Part shown: in pieces, positions 48,375 to 58,144 of the stretch
Layout of the letters: every line of letters starts with the position of its first letter
How positions within the stretch are numbered: position 1 is the stretch's first letter
Translations under genes and position numbers: made by a program
The notes under the pieces: model-generated
The model's database searches: none
Told to the model about the DNA's origin: nothing
What the model saw: only the letters and a program-made list of their open reading frames with translations
Source: Mycolicibacterium tusciae
Lineage (GTDB): Bacteria > Actinomycetota > Actinomycetes > Mycobacteriales > Mycobacteriaceae
DNA length: 64,000 nucleotides
NCBI RefSeq assembly: GCF_002086795.1
Contig: NZ_MVIM01000003.1
Span: 434,001 to 498,000 of the forward strand
Direction: 5' to 3'

Positions 48375-49079
48375 TCAACCGCGGGTGATCTTCTCCATTT
48401 GTCTCCGGCGACCCATCACAGCGGCATCCTGATGCGCCACCTGCACCAGCGACGCACCGGCCGCGAAGACTGCCAGCAGATTCTCGGTCAGGTCGTTTGC
48501 GTTGGTCCAGTCGGCCGTCGACATCACGCGGTCGTCGGCGGTGAGACCCTGTGCGGCAGCGGACGCCTGCGCTCCGGCCAGCACGTCGTCCACCGACCGG
48601 CCGTCCAGTGCGGTACCGGGATGGCGTTCGGGGATGATCTGGTCGCCGTGTACACGCACCGCGGTGGCGTAGTCGGTCACGCCAACGGGTAGATCGGGCG
48701 CCGGCTTGCCGAACGGATCGAGCGACAGTACGGCGATCTCGCCCACTCCGACGGCGTCGTCGGCCTCGTCGAACCGGTCCGCGGTACACAACGCGATGTC
48801 GGCTTCTCCGGCGGTGACGACTTCGGCGCCGATCCACCAGATTCCGAACAGTACGGCCGCGGTCTGCCAGTGCGCGGGCAACAGCACCGCGACCCTGCTG
48901 GACGGCCCCGCGCCCAATTCGTCACGCAGCAGGTTGCCGGTCTTGGCCGCCCAGTTCCACAGTGTGGCGGTGGACAATTCGATGCGTTCACCGGTCGCAT
49001 CGTCGTAGTAGGTGATCCGCGGACCGGCAGGATCGGACGCCATGAGCGGATCGAGAATCGCCGAACTGACTGTGCTCAC
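48375..49079 (-). CDS. TIGR03089-family protein (Rv3268-like)
   Basis: 234 residues. Similar to the N-terminal part of AMP-forming acyl-CoA synthetases (ITYYDDATGERIELSTATL, LRDELGAGPSSRVAVLLPAH) but without the ATP-binding TSGTTG motif and the C-terminal lid, so a catalytic role is doubtful. Function unknown. The GTG at 49079 lies 2 bp after the lcp1 stop, so the two are coupled. Confidence 0.85.
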   Translation of the reverse strand: MSTVSSAILDPLMASDPAGPRITYYDDATGERIELSTATLWNWAAKTGNLLRDELGAGPSSRVAVLLPAHWQTAAVLFGIWWIGAEVVTAGEADIALCTADRFDEADDAVGVGEIAVLSLDPFGKPAPDLPVGVTDYATAVRVHGDQIIPERHPGTALDGRSVDDVLAGAQASAAAQGLTADDRVMSTADWTNANDLTENLLAVFAAGASLVQVAHQDAAVMGRRRQMEKITRG

Positions 49080-49081
49080 AG

Positions 49082-50548
49082 CTAGTTGACGCACTCCGGG
49101 TCGTTCGAGCCGGCGGTGATGATCGGTGACGCCAGTGGGTCTTCCGCCGTGGAGCCGGCCGCGACGGGGTCGGCGGTGGTCAGCGTCGGGTCGATACCGT
49201 CGAGGCCCGAACCGGGACCCGTGTAATCGGCAGCGAGCACCACCCGCACCGAGCCGGGCGCCACCGACGCGTCCTCGACGATCGGCAGTCCGCCCAGATC
49301 CTTGGCAATCGCCTGCGCGCCGAGGTCATCGGCCTTGGCCGCCTGCACCTGGCTGCCCGTGACCGGGGCGCCTTCATGGTTTCCCGTGCTGCCGGGGGAG
49401 AAGCCCTTGTTGGTCAGCACCTGTGAGACCGCGGAGGCCAGACCGTTGACGTCGCTGGCGTTGACCACGTCGGCGGTCGTCTTCTCGGGCGTGTAGGCCA
49501 GTTCCTCGGTCTTGCCCTCGTCCTGGTCGTGCAGCAGGCTGTCGACCCAATCCTTGACCTCGCCGGCATCGATTCGCACCACGCTCTGCATGCCGTCGTC
49601 ACTCCAACCGTTCTCCTGGAGCACGGGAATCGTGGCGAAGGCGACATTGCCCGCCGCAAGCTTCTGCAACTGTTCGGCGAATTCCATGACGTCCCAACCG
49701 TCGGACAGCACGACGGAGCGCTGTACCGCGTCCTCGAGCCGGTTCAGCGTCGCCGGGCTGGACAGTGTCTTGCTCGAAATGACTTCGTGGGCAAGCGATG
49801 CCATGACCGCCTGCTGGCGCACCACCCGGTCCAGGTCACCGCGGGGCAGGTCGTGACGTTGGCGAACGAAGCTCAGCGCTTGCGGACCGCTCAGCTTCTG
49901 CCAGCCGGCCGCGAAGTCGGCACCCGAAAGCGGTTCGTAGACAGGGTTCTTCAGGCAGACATTCACGCCGCCGAGGGCATCGGTGATGAGCGAGAACCCG
50001 AGCAGCCCGATCTCGGCGTAGTGGTCGACGGTGACGCCGGTCAGATTGGCGACCGTCTTGATCAACGCCTCGCGGCCTGCCTCGACGGCCTCCGGTTCCG
50101 CCTGCGCCTTCTCCAAACCGTCCTGTTCGACCAGCTCGACGAGCTTCTCGAAATGGGCCGAGCCGTAGACACCGTTGATCTTCATCTTGCCGACCCCGGG
50201 CGCCTCCACATAGGAGTCGCGCGGGATCGAGATCGCGGTGGCGGACTTACCGTTGTTGGGGATTCGCACCAGGATGATCGTGTCGGTATTGGTCGCCTCG
50301 TCATCGCCCGCCCGCAGCGTCGCGAGCTCTTCCTGGCTCAGCGGGTTTCCGTGCGCATCGGTGCGGCTGTCCACGCCGACCAGCAGGATGTCGATCGCAC
50401 CGTCTTCACCGCCGCCGCCCAGCGAGATGGGGGAGATGTGATTGATGCCTGATTCGAACGATCGGATCTTGCCCCAGGCGACGCCGGTACCAACGACGAT
50501 CGCCAGTGCCATCGACACGGCGATGACACGGAGAGTACGAGCGGGCAT
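49082..50548 (-). CDS. lcp1: LytR-CpsA-Psr ligase Lcp1
   Basis: 488 residues. A single N-terminal helix (about 8-27) anchors it in the membrane with the catalytic domain outside. The LCP domain (about 50-230) has DILLVGVDSRTD, a conserved Arg/Asp set (NTDTIILVRIP, IPRDSYV, FVRQRHDLPRGDLDR). The C-terminal LytR_C domain covers about 365-440. Lcp1 (Rv3267) ligates arabinogalactan to peptidoglycan; neighbouring rmlD and wbbL make the linker. Divergent from rmlD by 67 bp. Confidence 0.94.
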   Translation of the reverse strand: MPARTLRVIAVSMALAIVVGTGVAWGKIRSFESGINHISPISLGGGGEDGAIDILLVGVDSRTDAHGNPLSQEELATLRAGDDEATNTDTIILVRIPNNGKSATAISIPRDSYVEAPGVGKMKINGVYGSAHFEKLVELVEQDGLEKAQAEPEAVEAGREALIKTVANLTGVTVDHYAEIGLLGFSLITDALGGVNVCLKNPVYEPLSGADFAAGWQKLSGPQALSFVRQRHDLPRGDLDRVVRQQAVMASLAHEVISSKTLSSPATLNRLEDAVQRSVVLSDGWDVMEFAEQLQKLAAGNVAFATIPVLQENGWSDDGMQSVVRIDAGEVKDWVDSLLHDQDEGKTEELAYTPEKTTADVVNASDVNGLASAVSQVLTNKGFSPGSTGNHEGAPVTGSQVQAAKADDLGAQAIAKDLGGLPIVEDASVAPGSVRVVLAADYTGPGSGLDGIDPTLTTADPVAAGSTAEDPLASPIITAGSNDPECVN

Positions 50549-50615
50549 CAGCCCAGGTTACTTGCGATAAGGGCGCAGAGCCGGTAGCGCGGGTCGGCGT
50601 GCCAGACTCGTCACC

Positions 50616-51497
50616 ATGGGTTTCCAAGAATCTGCCCGAATCGTTATCTCCGGCGCCGGTGGCATGGTCGGACGCGAATTGGCAGCTCAGGCGCGCAGTC
50701 GGGGCCGCGAAGTGCTGGCCCTGACCTCCTCTGAGTGGGATATCACCGACGCGCCGGCGGCCGAGCGTTTCATCGAATCCGGTGACGTGGTGATCAACTG
50801 TGCCGCCTACACCAAGGTCGACGCGGCGGAGTCCGACGAGGAGCGCGCCCACGCCGTCAACGCCGTGGGGCCCGCCAATATCGCGCACGCCTGCGCCCGC
50901 GCAGGAGCTGATTTCATCCACATCTCCACCGACTACGTCTTCTCCGGCCCGAAGCGCACCCCGTTCGAGATCGACGACGAGACCGCGCCGGTGGGCGTGT
51001 ACGGCCGCACCAAACTCGCAGGCGAGTTCTCGGTGCTCGCCGCGATGCCCGATGCGCACATCGTCCGGACGGCGTGGATCTACGAGGGCGGCGACGGGGG
51101 TGACTTCGTGGCCGTGATGCGGCGTCTTGCCGCCGGAGATCAGACCGTGGACGTGGTGGCTGACCAGATCGGCTCGCCCACCTACGCCGCCGACCTGGTG
51201 GGCGCCCTGCTCGAGGTGGCAGAGGGAAACATTCGAGAGCCGGTCCTGCATGCCGCCAACGCGGGCGAAGCGAGCCGCTACGAGCAGGCACAGGCGGTCT
51301 TCGAGGCCGTGGGAGCCGATCCTGCCCGGGTGCGCCCCGTCGGCACCGACCGCCATCCGCGGCCCGCTCCGCGGCCGCAGTACTCGGCGCTGTCGGCCCG
51401 GCTGTCCGCCGATGCCGGGCTGACCCCGCTGCGGCCCTGGCGCGACGCGCTCGCCGCGGCGATCGCCGACCACAGCCCATTAACCTCTACGCCGTGA
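50616..51497 (+). CDS. rmlD: dTDP-4-dehydrorhamnose reductase RmlD
   Basis: 293 residues. Final step of dTDP-L-rhamnose synthesis, the rhamnose donor for the arabinogalactan linker. Extended SDR with GAGGMVGREL (9-18), STDYVFSGP and a catalytic YGRTKLAGE. The ATG at 50616 precedes the Rossmann strand. Followed after 22 bp by wbbL. Equivalent to Rv3266c. Confidence 0.94.
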   Translation: MGFQESARIVISGAGGMVGRELAAQARSRGREVLALTSSEWDITDAPAAERFIESGDVVINCAAYTKVDAAESDEERAHAVNAVGPANIAHACARAGADFIHISTDYVFSGPKRTPFEIDDETAPVGVYGRTKLAGEFSVLAAMPDAHIVRTAWIYEGGDGGDFVAVMRRLAAGDQTVDVVADQIGSPTYAADLVGALLEVAEGNIREPVLHAANAGEASRYEQAQAVFEAVGADPARVRPVGTDRHPRPAPRPQYSALSARLSADAGLTPLRPWRDALAAAIADHSPLTSTP

Positions 51498-51519
51498 AGC
51501 ATGAGTGGGTAGCCGTCGC

Positions 51520-52425
51520 GTGAGTGACGAGCTCGTAGTGGTCACGGTGACGTACTCGCCGGGGCCGCATCTGAACCGGTTCCTGGCGTCGCTGTCGCAT
51601 GCCACCGATCGTGCGGTGACGGTCATCATGGCCGACAACGGGTCGACCGACGGCGCGCCTGAAGAAGCGCTGGCGCACTATTCCAACGTGCGCCTGTTGC
51701 GCACGGGAGCCAACCTGGGTTACGGCAGCGCGGTGAATCGTGCCGTCGACGAGTACCTGAAAGGTGACTTGGCTCAAGCGATCTCGGGGGACTCCGACTT
51801 TTTCATCGTTGCCAACCCCGACGTGCAGTGGGGCCCGCGCAGCATCGACATCCTCATCGACGCCGCATCCCGCTGGCCGCGCGCAGGTGCACTGGGGCCG
51901 ATGATCCGCGACCCCGACGGCACGGTGTACCCGTCGGCGCGACATCTGCCCAGCCTGATCCGGGGCGGTATGCACGCGGTCGTCGGACCACTGTGGCGAT
52001 CCAATCCGTGGACCGCGGCCTACCGGCAGGCCAGGGAAGCCCCTAGCGAACGCGCCGTCGGATGGTTGTCGGGGTCTTGCTTGTTGCTGCGGCGGGCTGC
52101 ATTCGACGAGATCGCGGGGTTCGACGAACGCTATTTCATGTACATGGAGGACGTTGACCTGGGAGATCGTCTGGGACGCGCGGGCTGGCAGAATGTGTAC
52201 GTGCCATCGGCGGAGATTTTGCACGACAAGGGCCACGCGACAGGGCGGGACCCAGCCCGCAACTTGGCCGCCCACCACACCAGTACCTACACTTTTCTCG
52301 CGGATCGCTATCCACACTGGTCACAGGGGCCTTTGCGGTGGACAATCAAGGCCGCTTTAGCTGCGCGCGCTGGCCTGGTCGTGCGCAATTCCCGGCGCAA
52401 ACAGGCGAAGGGGGGTCGGGTCTGA
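51520..52425 (+). CDS. wbbL: Rhamnosyltransferase WbbL
   Basis: 301 residues. GT2-family enzyme that adds L-rhamnose to GlcNAc-PP-decaprenol to form the arabinogalactan linker; essential in mycobacteria. Motifs DNGSTDG (34-40), VANPDVQWG (about 95-103) and YMEDVDLGDRL (about 209-219). The GTG at 51520 matches the family start; a GTG 15 bp upstream is in frame. Its stop shares one base with the ATG of manC. Equivalent to Rv3265c. Confidence 0.93.
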   Translation: MSDELVVVTVTYSPGPHLNRFLASLSHATDRAVTVIMADNGSTDGAPEEALAHYSNVRLLRTGANLGYGSAVNRAVDEYLKGDLAQAISGDSDFFIVANPDVQWGPRSIDILIDAASRWPRAGALGPMIRDPDGTVYPSARHLPSLIRGGMHAVVGPLWRSNPWTAAYRQAREAPSERAVGWLSGSCLLLRRAAFDEIAGFDERYFMYMEDVDLGDRLGRAGWQNVYVPSAEILHDKGHATGRDPARNLAAHHTSTYTFLADRYPHWSQGPLRWTIKAALAARAGLVVRNSRRKQAKGGRV

Positions 52426-53501
52426 TGAACCCTGCGGATGTAGATGCCGTCATATTGGTCGGCGGTCTGGGTACCCGGTTGCGCCCATTGACGCTGTCGG
52501 CACCCAAACCGATGCTGCCGACCGCGGGTTTGCCGTTCCTCACCCACCTGCTGTCGAGGATCGCAGATGCCGGCATCGAGCACGTGGTGCTCGGCACGTC
52601 GTACAAGGCGGCGGTCTTCGAGTCGGAGTTCGGTGACGGGTCCAAGCTCGGGTTGCAGATCGAATACGTCGTCGAGACCGAGCCGCTGGGCACCGGCGGC
52701 GGCATCGCCAACGTGGCGTCCAAGCTGCGGCACTCCAATGCGCTGGTTTTCAACGGCGATGTGTTGTCCGGCGCTGATCTGCGCGCGCTGCTGGACAGCC
52801 ACGAGAACAACGACGCCGATGTCACCCTGCATCTGGTTCGCGTCGGCGATCCTAGGGCATTTGGTTGTGTGCCAACGGATTCCGATGGTGTCGTCACCGC
52901 GTTCCTGGAGAAGACGCAGGACCCGCCGACAGATCAGATCAACGCCGGATGTTACGTGTTCAAGCGCGAGGTCATCGATCGCATCCCGAAGGGACGTGCG
53001 CTGTCCGTCGAACGCGAGGTGTTCCCGGGCCTGCTCGCCGACGGCCTCCGGGTGTGTGGCTACGTCGACTCCACGTACTGGCGGGACATGGGGACACCCG
53101 AGGATTTCGTGCGCGGCTCGGCCGATCTGGTCCGCGGTATCGCGCCGTCACCCGCGCTGCACGGGCACCGCGGCGAGGAGCTCGTCCACGACGGGGCGAG
53201 CGTCGCGCCAGGTGCGCTGCTCATCGGCGGCACTGTCGTCGGCCGAGGCGCCGAGATCGCCGGTGGTGCACGTCTGGACGGTGCGGTGATCTTCGACGGC
53301 GCCAAGATCGGAGCAGGAGCGGTGATCGAGCGGTCGATCATCGGCTTCGGAGCGCGCATCGGACCTCGCGCCCTCATCCGCGACGGCGTGATCGGCGACG
53401 GCGCCGACATCGGTGCACGCTGCGAGCTGTTGCGCGGTGCGCGGGTGTGGCCGGGGGTCACGATCCCGGATGGCGGCATCCGCTACTCGACGGACATCTG
53501 A
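52425..53501 (+). CDS. manC: Mannose-1-phosphate guanylyltransferase
   Basis: 358 residues (359 for Rv3264c, also called manB/mpg1). Makes GDP-mannose from GTP and mannose-1-phosphate for lipoarabinomannan and mannosylated lipids. Signature VGGLGTRLRPLTLSAPKPML (about 13-32). The C-terminal left-handed beta-helix has hexapeptide repeats (GAxIGxxA pattern). The ATG at 52425 overlaps the wbbL stop by one base (TGATG) after GGGGGG. Its last 19 bp overlap the convergent nudix gene. Confidence 0.93.
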   Translation: MNPADVDAVILVGGLGTRLRPLTLSAPKPMLPTAGLPFLTHLLSRIADAGIEHVVLGTSYKAAVFESEFGDGSKLGLQIEYVVETEPLGTGGGIANVASKLRHSNALVFNGDVLSGADLRALLDSHENNDADVTLHLVRVGDPRAFGCVPTDSDGVVTAFLEKTQDPPTDQINAGCYVFKREVIDRIPKGRALSVEREVFPGLLADGLRVCGYVDSTYWRDMGTPEDFVRGSADLVRGIAPSPALHGHRGEELVHDGASVAPGALLIGGTVVGRGAEIAGGARLDGAVIFDGAKIGAGAVIERSIIGFGARIGPRALIRDGVIGDGADIGARCELLRGARVWPGVTIPDGGIRYSTDI

Positions 53502-54034
53502 CCGCGCCGAGCGGCGGCCGCCAACTGAGTGAGGCCGAAGTCGACGTCGTCCGGCAATGAGTCCAGTCGCCACCACCGAAGGTCCAGTGACTCGTCGCTG
53601 CGCGCGATTTCCGCACCTGCGGGCGCGCGCACAATGAACTGCATATCGAGGTGACGGGTCGGCACGCCCAGCGAACAAGTGACCGGGTGTACGTGCAGCG
53701 CGGCCAGCACCGGATCGATCTGCAGACCGTCGATGCCCGACTCCTCGGTGGCCTCCCTCAGCGCGGCGGCGACGATGTCGGCGTCGGATTCCTCGCAATG
53801 CCCGCCCAGTTGCAGCCACCGGCCGAACCGTGGGTGGAGCGTGAGTAGCGCGTGGGTTCCGGTGTGGTCGAGCACCAGGGCCGAACCGGTCACGTGCCCC
53901 GGCTCGCACGACCGCAGACAGCCGTCGTGTCGCGCGGCCAGAAACGTCAGCACGGCATGGCGCAGCGAGTCCTGGCCGGGATCGGGTGCATGCCATTCGG
54001 TCAACGCGTGGACCGCCGATGCGTGCAGGGTCAC
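53483..54034 (-). CDS. Nudix hydrolase, coupled to fbiB
   Basis: 183 residues. The nudix box is [22 protein letters not shown] (about 77-98), intact including the REATEE core. The upstream WLQLGGH fits phosphohydrolases of ADP-ribose/NADH or nucleotides; the substrate is unknown. Its GTG overlaps the fbiB stop (GTGA), so it is the third gene of the F420 operon. Equivalent to Rv3263 region only loosely; not assigned further. Confidence 0.85.
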   Translation of the reverse strand: MTLHASAVHALTEWHAPDPGQDSLRHAVLTFLAARHDGCLRSCEPGHVTGSALVLDHTGTHALLTLHPRFGRWLQLGGHCEESDADIVAAALREATEESGIDGLQIDPVLAALHVHPVTCSLGVPTRHLDMQFIVRAPAGAEIARSDESLDLRWWRLDSLPDDVDFGLTQLAAAARRGQMSVE

Positions 54035-55371
54035 TTGCGCACCAGCAGATCGTCGGTCGGCACCGGATCGCGTGGACCCGGCTGCTCGGGCGGGAAACCG
54101 ATCGCGATGGCGCCCAACGGCTCCCAATCGGCTGGCAGGTCGAGCTCGTCGCGCACCAGATCGGCGGCGAAGATCGTGGACCCGATCCAGCAGCTGCCCA
54201 CACCGCGCACCGCCAGCGCTACCAGCAGGGCCTGCACGGCGGCCCCGACCGCGACGGTGAACATCGTGTGCTCGGCAGCGGTGCGGTCGGCGTCTGGATA
54301 ACTGTGCGCACCGTCAGGCACCATGAACGGGATGACGAGTTCTGGTGCGTCGTAGAGGATCTGGCCACGGTCGACGCGGCGTTCGACGGTATCGGCCGGT
54401 CGGCCATCGCCGGTGAGATCCGCGCGCCACTTCGCCTTCATTCGATCCAGAAGTGCCAGCCGCGTGTCCGGGTCCTGCATCCACACGAACCGGACCGGCC
54501 GGGTGTGGTGCGGTGCTGGAGCGGTGAGCGCTTCGCCGATCGCGGTCTCGATCAGCTCGGGTGGAACGTCCTCGTCGGTGAAGGTGCGTACCGACCGACG
54601 CAACAACTGCGCCTGACTGCGACCGAGCGCAATGGCCTCCTCGGTGCCCAGCCAGAACAGATCATCCTCTCCGGCGCGCACCAGGCGACGGGCATTGGAC
54701 CCGTCATCCGGCAGGGACAACCCGCGCACCACTGCGACCGGGATACCGGTCAGCTTGCCTTTGACGAGATCGGCGGCCGCGGCGATCTCGTCGGCGATCG
54801 CGATCTCGGTGACGATCAACTCGTTGCCGTGCCGGTCGCGCGACCCTTCGTAGCCGTGCAGCACCCGCAGTCCGGCGGCGCCGATCGCGACGTCGGTCTG
54901 CCCGTTGCGCCACGCACGTCCCATGGTGTCGGTGACCACCACCCCGACGGTGACTCCGAGGCGTTTGCGCAAACCGCTTCGCAACGCCGCAGCGCTGGCA
55001 TCGGGATCCGTCGGCAACAAGGCGAGTTCTGCCGAGTCGACATTGGAACCGTCCACCCCGGCCGCTGCCTGTACCAGGCCGATCGCGTTCTCGGTGATCA
55101 GTGTTCTGCCCTTGCGAGCCAGTACCCGCACGGCTTCGGCGTCGATCAGCTGGCGTCGCAGGATATCTCGCTGTTCGGCGTCGACGGGTGCATCGACGAT
55201 ACGGCCCTCGCATTTGGACATCACCTTGCTGGTGACCACAAGGATGTCGTCGTCGCGGAGCCAGGGTGCGGCCGAGGCGATCGCCTCGGCAAGGTCGTCG
55301 CCTGGGCGAAATTCGGGCAGCCCTGGCACAGGCAGGATTTCGACGGCTGCCGCGGATCCGTGTTCGGTCAT
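54031..55371 (-). CDS. fbiB: F420 gamma-glutamyl ligase / dehydro-F420-0 reductase FbiB
   Basis: 446 residues. Two-domain enzyme of coenzyme F420 biosynthesis. The N-terminal CofE-like domain (about 1-240) adds glutamates; the C-terminal nitroreductase-like FMN domain (about 250-446, [28 protein letters not shown]) reduces dehydro-F420-0. The ATG overlaps the fbiA stop (ATGA). Equivalent to Rv3262. Confidence 0.95.
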   Translation of the reverse strand: MTEHGSAAAVEILPVPGLPEFRPGDDLAEAIASAAPWLRDDDILVVTSKVMSKCEGRIVDAPVDAEQRDILRRQLIDAEAVRVLARKGRTLITENAIGLVQAAAGVDGSNVDSAELALLPTDPDASAAALRSGLRKRLGVTVGVVVTDTMGRAWRNGQTDVAIGAAGLRVLHGYEGSRDRHGNELIVTEIAIADEIAAAADLVKGKLTGIPVAVVRGLSLPDDGSNARRLVRAGEDDLFWLGTEEAIALGRSQAQLLRRSVRTFTDEDVPPELIETAIGEALTAPAPHHTRPVRFVWMQDPDTRLALLDRMKAKWRADLTGDGRPADTVERRVDRGQILYDAPELVIPFMVPDGAHSYPDADRTAAEHTMFTVAVGAAVQALLVALAVRGVGSCWIGSTIFAADLVRDELDLPADWEPLGAIAIGFPPEQPGPRDPVPTDDLLVRK

Positions 55372-56366
55372 CGCCGTGGATCCACTTTCAGCCCGGCGAC
55401 CTCCACTCCGGTGCGCACCATGTCGGCGGTCGTCGCCGGATCCTTCATCAACAGTGGTACGGCGCGCACCTCGACACCGTCGATCTCGGCGTGATCGCCT
55501 TCGTGGATCAACCAGGCGTCGAGGATGCCGGTGCCACTGCGCGCCCCGTAGTGCATTCCGACTGCTTCAGAGGTGCTGTCCACACCGATGACAGACAGAC
55601 ATTCGTCGGCCATGCCGCGCAACGGCTTACCGTCGATGATCGGGGAGTAGCCGATGACCCGTGCCGACGTCGTGCGCAGCGCGCCGCGAATGCCGGGGAT
55701 GTTCAAGATCGATCCGATGCTCACCACCGGATTGGATGGGGCAATCAGCACGACGTCGGCGGTTTCGATGGCTTCGACGACGTCGGGACCGGCATTCGCC
55801 GCCTCGGCACCGACGAACGCGAAACTGTGGGTGGGTACCTGCGCGCGGTATCGCACCCACCATTCCTGGAAGTGGATCGCCTTCTTCTCGCCGTCCTCGG
55901 GATCGGTGATCACGACATGGGTTTCGCTGCGGTCGTCGCTCGCGGGTAACAATCGTGCACCGGGTGACCAACGGCCACATAACGCCTCGGTCACCTGTGA
56001 CAGCGGATAGCCGGCACGCAACATCTGGCTGCGCACGAGGTGGGTGGCGAGGTCGCGGTCGCCGAGGCCGAACCAGTCGGGCTGCACACCGTAAGCGGCG
56101 AGTTCTTCCTTGGCATGCCAGGTTTCGTTGCGATGACCCCAACCGCGTTCGGGGTCGATGCCTCCGCCCAGCGTGTACATGCAGGTATCGAGGTCCGGGC
56201 AGATCCGTACCCCGAACATCCAGGCGTCGTCGCCGACGTTGACGACGGCGGTCAACTCGTGTGCCGACGTCCCGGAATCCTGGAATTGGCCCAGCCCCAA
56301 CAGGTGCTGTACGCCGAGCAGGAAGCGGGCGCCGCCTACCCCGCCGACCAGAACCGTGACTTTCAC
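55368..56366 (-). CDS. fbiA: Phosphoenolpyruvyl transferase FbiA (CofD-type)
   Basis: 332 residues (331 for Rv3261). Transfers a phosphoenolpyruvyl group onto FO to make dehydro-F420-0. The N terminus [15 protein letters not shown] and [15 protein letters not shown] segment ([13 protein letters not shown]) are CofD signatures; VNVGDD is the metal site. The GTG at 56366 gives [12 protein letters not shown] 56378 is a 4-residue longer alternative. First gene of fbiA-fbiB-nudix, divergent from whiB2. Confidence 0.94.
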   Translation of the reverse strand: MKVTVLVGGVGGARFLLGVQHLLGLGQFQDSGTSAHELTAVVNVGDDAWMFGVRICPDLDTCMYTLGGGIDPERGWGHRNETWHAKEELAAYGVQPDWFGLGDRDLATHLVRSQMLRAGYPLSQVTEALCGRWSPGARLLPASDDRSETHVVITDPEDGEKKAIHFQEWWVRYRAQVPTHSFAFVGAEAANAGPDVVEAIETADVVLIAPSNPVVSIGSILNIPGIRGALRTTSARVIGYSPIIDGKPLRGMADECLSVIGVDSTSEAVGMHYGARSGTGILDAWLIHEGDHAEIDGVEVRAVPLLMKDPATTADMVRTGVEVAGLKVDPRR

Positions 56367-56662
56367 AGTGACCGACACTAGGCCGTCGCGCGCGATCGGG
56401 GGGCACGTGGCCGAGGGGTGTGACAGACACGCCGATATTCCGACGCGCCGAATTCCGGTCACGGAATGGTATGAATTTCTGTTCCAACGCTTGACCGCGG
56501 CCGCTAGCGCGTGTGTAATCACACCAGTGTCATTTCGCGGTTGGCCAGCCGGTTTCGGTGTCGCAGACCGAGATTCGATCATATGTTCGAATCTGAAATG
56601 GCCACACAGTAAATAGTGGGGCTCAAGTTTCGGATCTACGACATCAGGTGAGGAGGCGGAAA
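56367..56662. promoter_or_regulatory. Long divergent promoter region between fbiA and whiB2
   Basis: 296 bp, noticeably AT-richer than its surroundings near whiB2. The perfect inverted repeat GATTCGA-8 bp-TCGAATC lies at 56572-56593. The whiB2 ATG is preceded by GAGGAGG. No open frame of interest is present. Confidence 0.55.
56572..56593. promoter_or_regulatory. Inverted repeat upstream of whiB2
   Basis: GATTCGA and TCGAATC (7-bp arms, 8-bp AT-rich spacer TCATATGT), 70 bp before the whiB2 start. Possible binding site for a dimeric regulator. Confidence 0.4.
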
Positions 56663-57079
56663 ATGTCTTTTGAGTACAGCGATTTCGATCATGCGGTTCG
56701 GTTCGACGACCGACTGCTCGGCTCAGTTGACAGCGCGCCGCACACCAATACCGGGCCGGCACCGTTCGAGACGCCGCGGCGTCCCCAGTTAAGTCTGGTG
56801 CCTGCCCCGATTGATGTGCCGTCGGCAATACCGGCAATGCCGGCAATGCTGACGCCGGAGGACGACCTCTGGCAAGAGAAGGCGCTCTGCGCGCAAACCG
56901 ACCCCGAGGCGTTCTTCCCCGAGAAGGGCGGCTCAACTCGTGAGGCCAAGCGCATTTGCCTGGGCTGCGAGGTGCGCGACGCGTGCCTCGACTATGCGCT
57001 GGCCCATGACGAGCGCTTCGGTATCTGGGGCGGGCTCTCCGAGCGTGAGCGCCGTCGCCTCAAGCGCGGCGTGATCTAG
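56663..57079 (+). CDS. whiB2: WhiB-family Fe-S regulator WhiB2 (WhmD)
   Basis: 138 residues. The four [4Fe-4S] ligands are C76, C99, C102 and C108, followed by the GIWGG turn (120-124) and the basic RRRLKRGVI DNA-binding tail. The ~65-residue low-complexity N-terminal extension (including an Ile/Met-Pro-Ala repeat) is typical of WhmD. WhmD is essential for septum formation in M. smegmatis. The ATG at 56663 is chosen because GAGGAGG lies just upstream of it. Equivalent to Rv3260c. Confidence 0.94.
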   Translation: MSFEYSDFDHAVRFDDRLLGSVDSAPHTNTGPAPFETPRRPQLSLVPAPIDVPSAIPAMPAMLTPEDDLWQEKALCAQTDPEAFFPEKGGSTREAKRICLGCEVRDACLDYALAHDERFGIWGGLSERERRRLKRGVI

Positions 57080-57088
57080 GCGAGTTGT

Positions 57089-57625
57089 TCACTCGTCCTC
57101 GATAGTGGGGTCGATAACGGAGGGTTCGACACCCAGATAAGTGGCTACTTGTGCCACCAGGACTTCGTGCAGCAGCTCCGAGAGTTCGGCGGTGTCTTTC
57201 GCCCGTCGTTCGATCGGCTTGCGGAACAACATAATTCGCGCCCGAGTGGCGTTGCCGCGGACATCGACGCCCGCGGGGATCAGCCGGGCCAGGGCCACCG
57301 GCCCGTCGGCGATGACTTCGGGCGGCCATTGCACGCTCTCGGGATCCTTCGGCGCGATGCGGGGGATTTCGTCGACTGCGATGTCCAGCGTCGAGACCCG
57401 ATCCTGCCACCGGCGTTCGATCGGCTCGTAGGCCTCGAGCACCGCCATGTCGAACAGTTCGGCGCGGCTGCGCCAGCCTGGCACGGTCGGTGGAAGGAGC
57501 GGCCCGCGCATGTCGCGGCCGCGGCGTGATCGGTGGTGTCCGCGTTCGGCCACGGAGCGATCGTAACGGTTGAAGATCGACCCTCCGAAGGCGCGCGTGT
57601 CCGGCGGCTTGCGCCGTTTGCGCAC
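57089..57625 (-). CDS. Zincin-like metallopeptidase family protein (Rv3259-like)
   Basis: 178 residues from GTG 57625. The core (from residue 39, MRGPLLPPTVPGWRSRAE) corresponds to the 139-residue Rv3259. The family is a minigluzincin-like fold, but the HExxH position reads HEVLVAQ, so zinc-dependent catalysis is doubtful. The upstream 38 residues (RKRRKPPDTRAFGGSIF) are codon-biased like the rest, so I included them; the ATG at 57511 is the shorter option. Start is 14 bp from the divergent DUF3499 gene. Confidence 0.78.
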   Translation of the reverse strand: MRKRRKPPDTRAFGGSIFNRYDRSVAERGHHRSRRGRDMRGPLLPPTVPGWRSRAELFDMAVLEAYEPIERRWQDRVSTLDIAVDEIPRIAPKDPESVQWPPEVIADGPVALARLIPAGVDVRGNATRARIMLFRKPIERRAKDTAELSELLHEVLVAQVATYLGVEPSVIDPTIEDE

Positions 57626-57639
57626 GATAACCTCTCGCT

Positions 57640-58059
57640 GTGAACGTTCCCCGTCGCTGCTGCCGGCCCGGGTGCCCCCACTATGCGGTCGCGACGCTGA
57701 CATTCGTCTACTCCGACTCGACGGCAGTCGTCGGCCCGCTGGCCACGGTGTCCGAGCCCCACTCGTGGGATCTCTGCGTCCTGCACGCCGGCCGGATCAC
57801 CGCGCCTCGCGGATGGGAGCTGGTTCGCCACGCAGGTCCACTGCCGTCGCACCCCGACGAGGACGATCTGGTGGCGCTCGCCGACGCGGTGCGCGAAGGA
57901 CGCGATATGGCGCCGCCGATCAACGGAGTCGCCGCAGGGTTTTCCGATCCGGTGACCGGTGTGTCCGGCGGCGCGCTGATGGCACCGCCGGCCCGCAGGT
58001 CCGAGTCCAACGGGCGCCGACGGGGCCACCTGCGGGTGTTGCCCGACCCGCCTGAATAG
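57640..58059 (+). CDS. DUF3499-family conserved actinobacterial protein (Rv3258c-like)
   Basis: 139 residues. The N-terminal cysteine pattern CCRPGCPHYAVATLTFVYSD and the later DLCVLHAGRITAPRGW resemble a zinc ribbon. Conserved beside whiB2 and manB in actinobacteria; function unknown. Divergent from the Rv3259-like gene and 85 bp upstream of manB. Confidence 0.85.
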   Translation: MNVPRRCCRPGCPHYAVATLTFVYSDSTAVVGPLATVSEPHSWDLCVLHAGRITAPRGWELVRHAGPLPSHPDEDDLVALADAVREGRDMAPPINGVAAGFSDPVTGVSGGALMAPPARRSESNGRRRGHLRVLPDPPE

Positions 58060-58144
58060 CCGAGCGCTCGGCGAGGGCTAGCGCACATGCCTCTTTCATT
58101 CGACGGTTAGGCTGGCGCCAGTAGCCCACGTCACAAGGAGTTGT

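Noticed and set aside
56820..56850. CCGGCAAT repeat in whiB2 as a mobile or regulatory repeat
   Set aside because: A short in-frame codon repeat giving Ile/Met-Pro-Ala in the disordered N-terminal extension.
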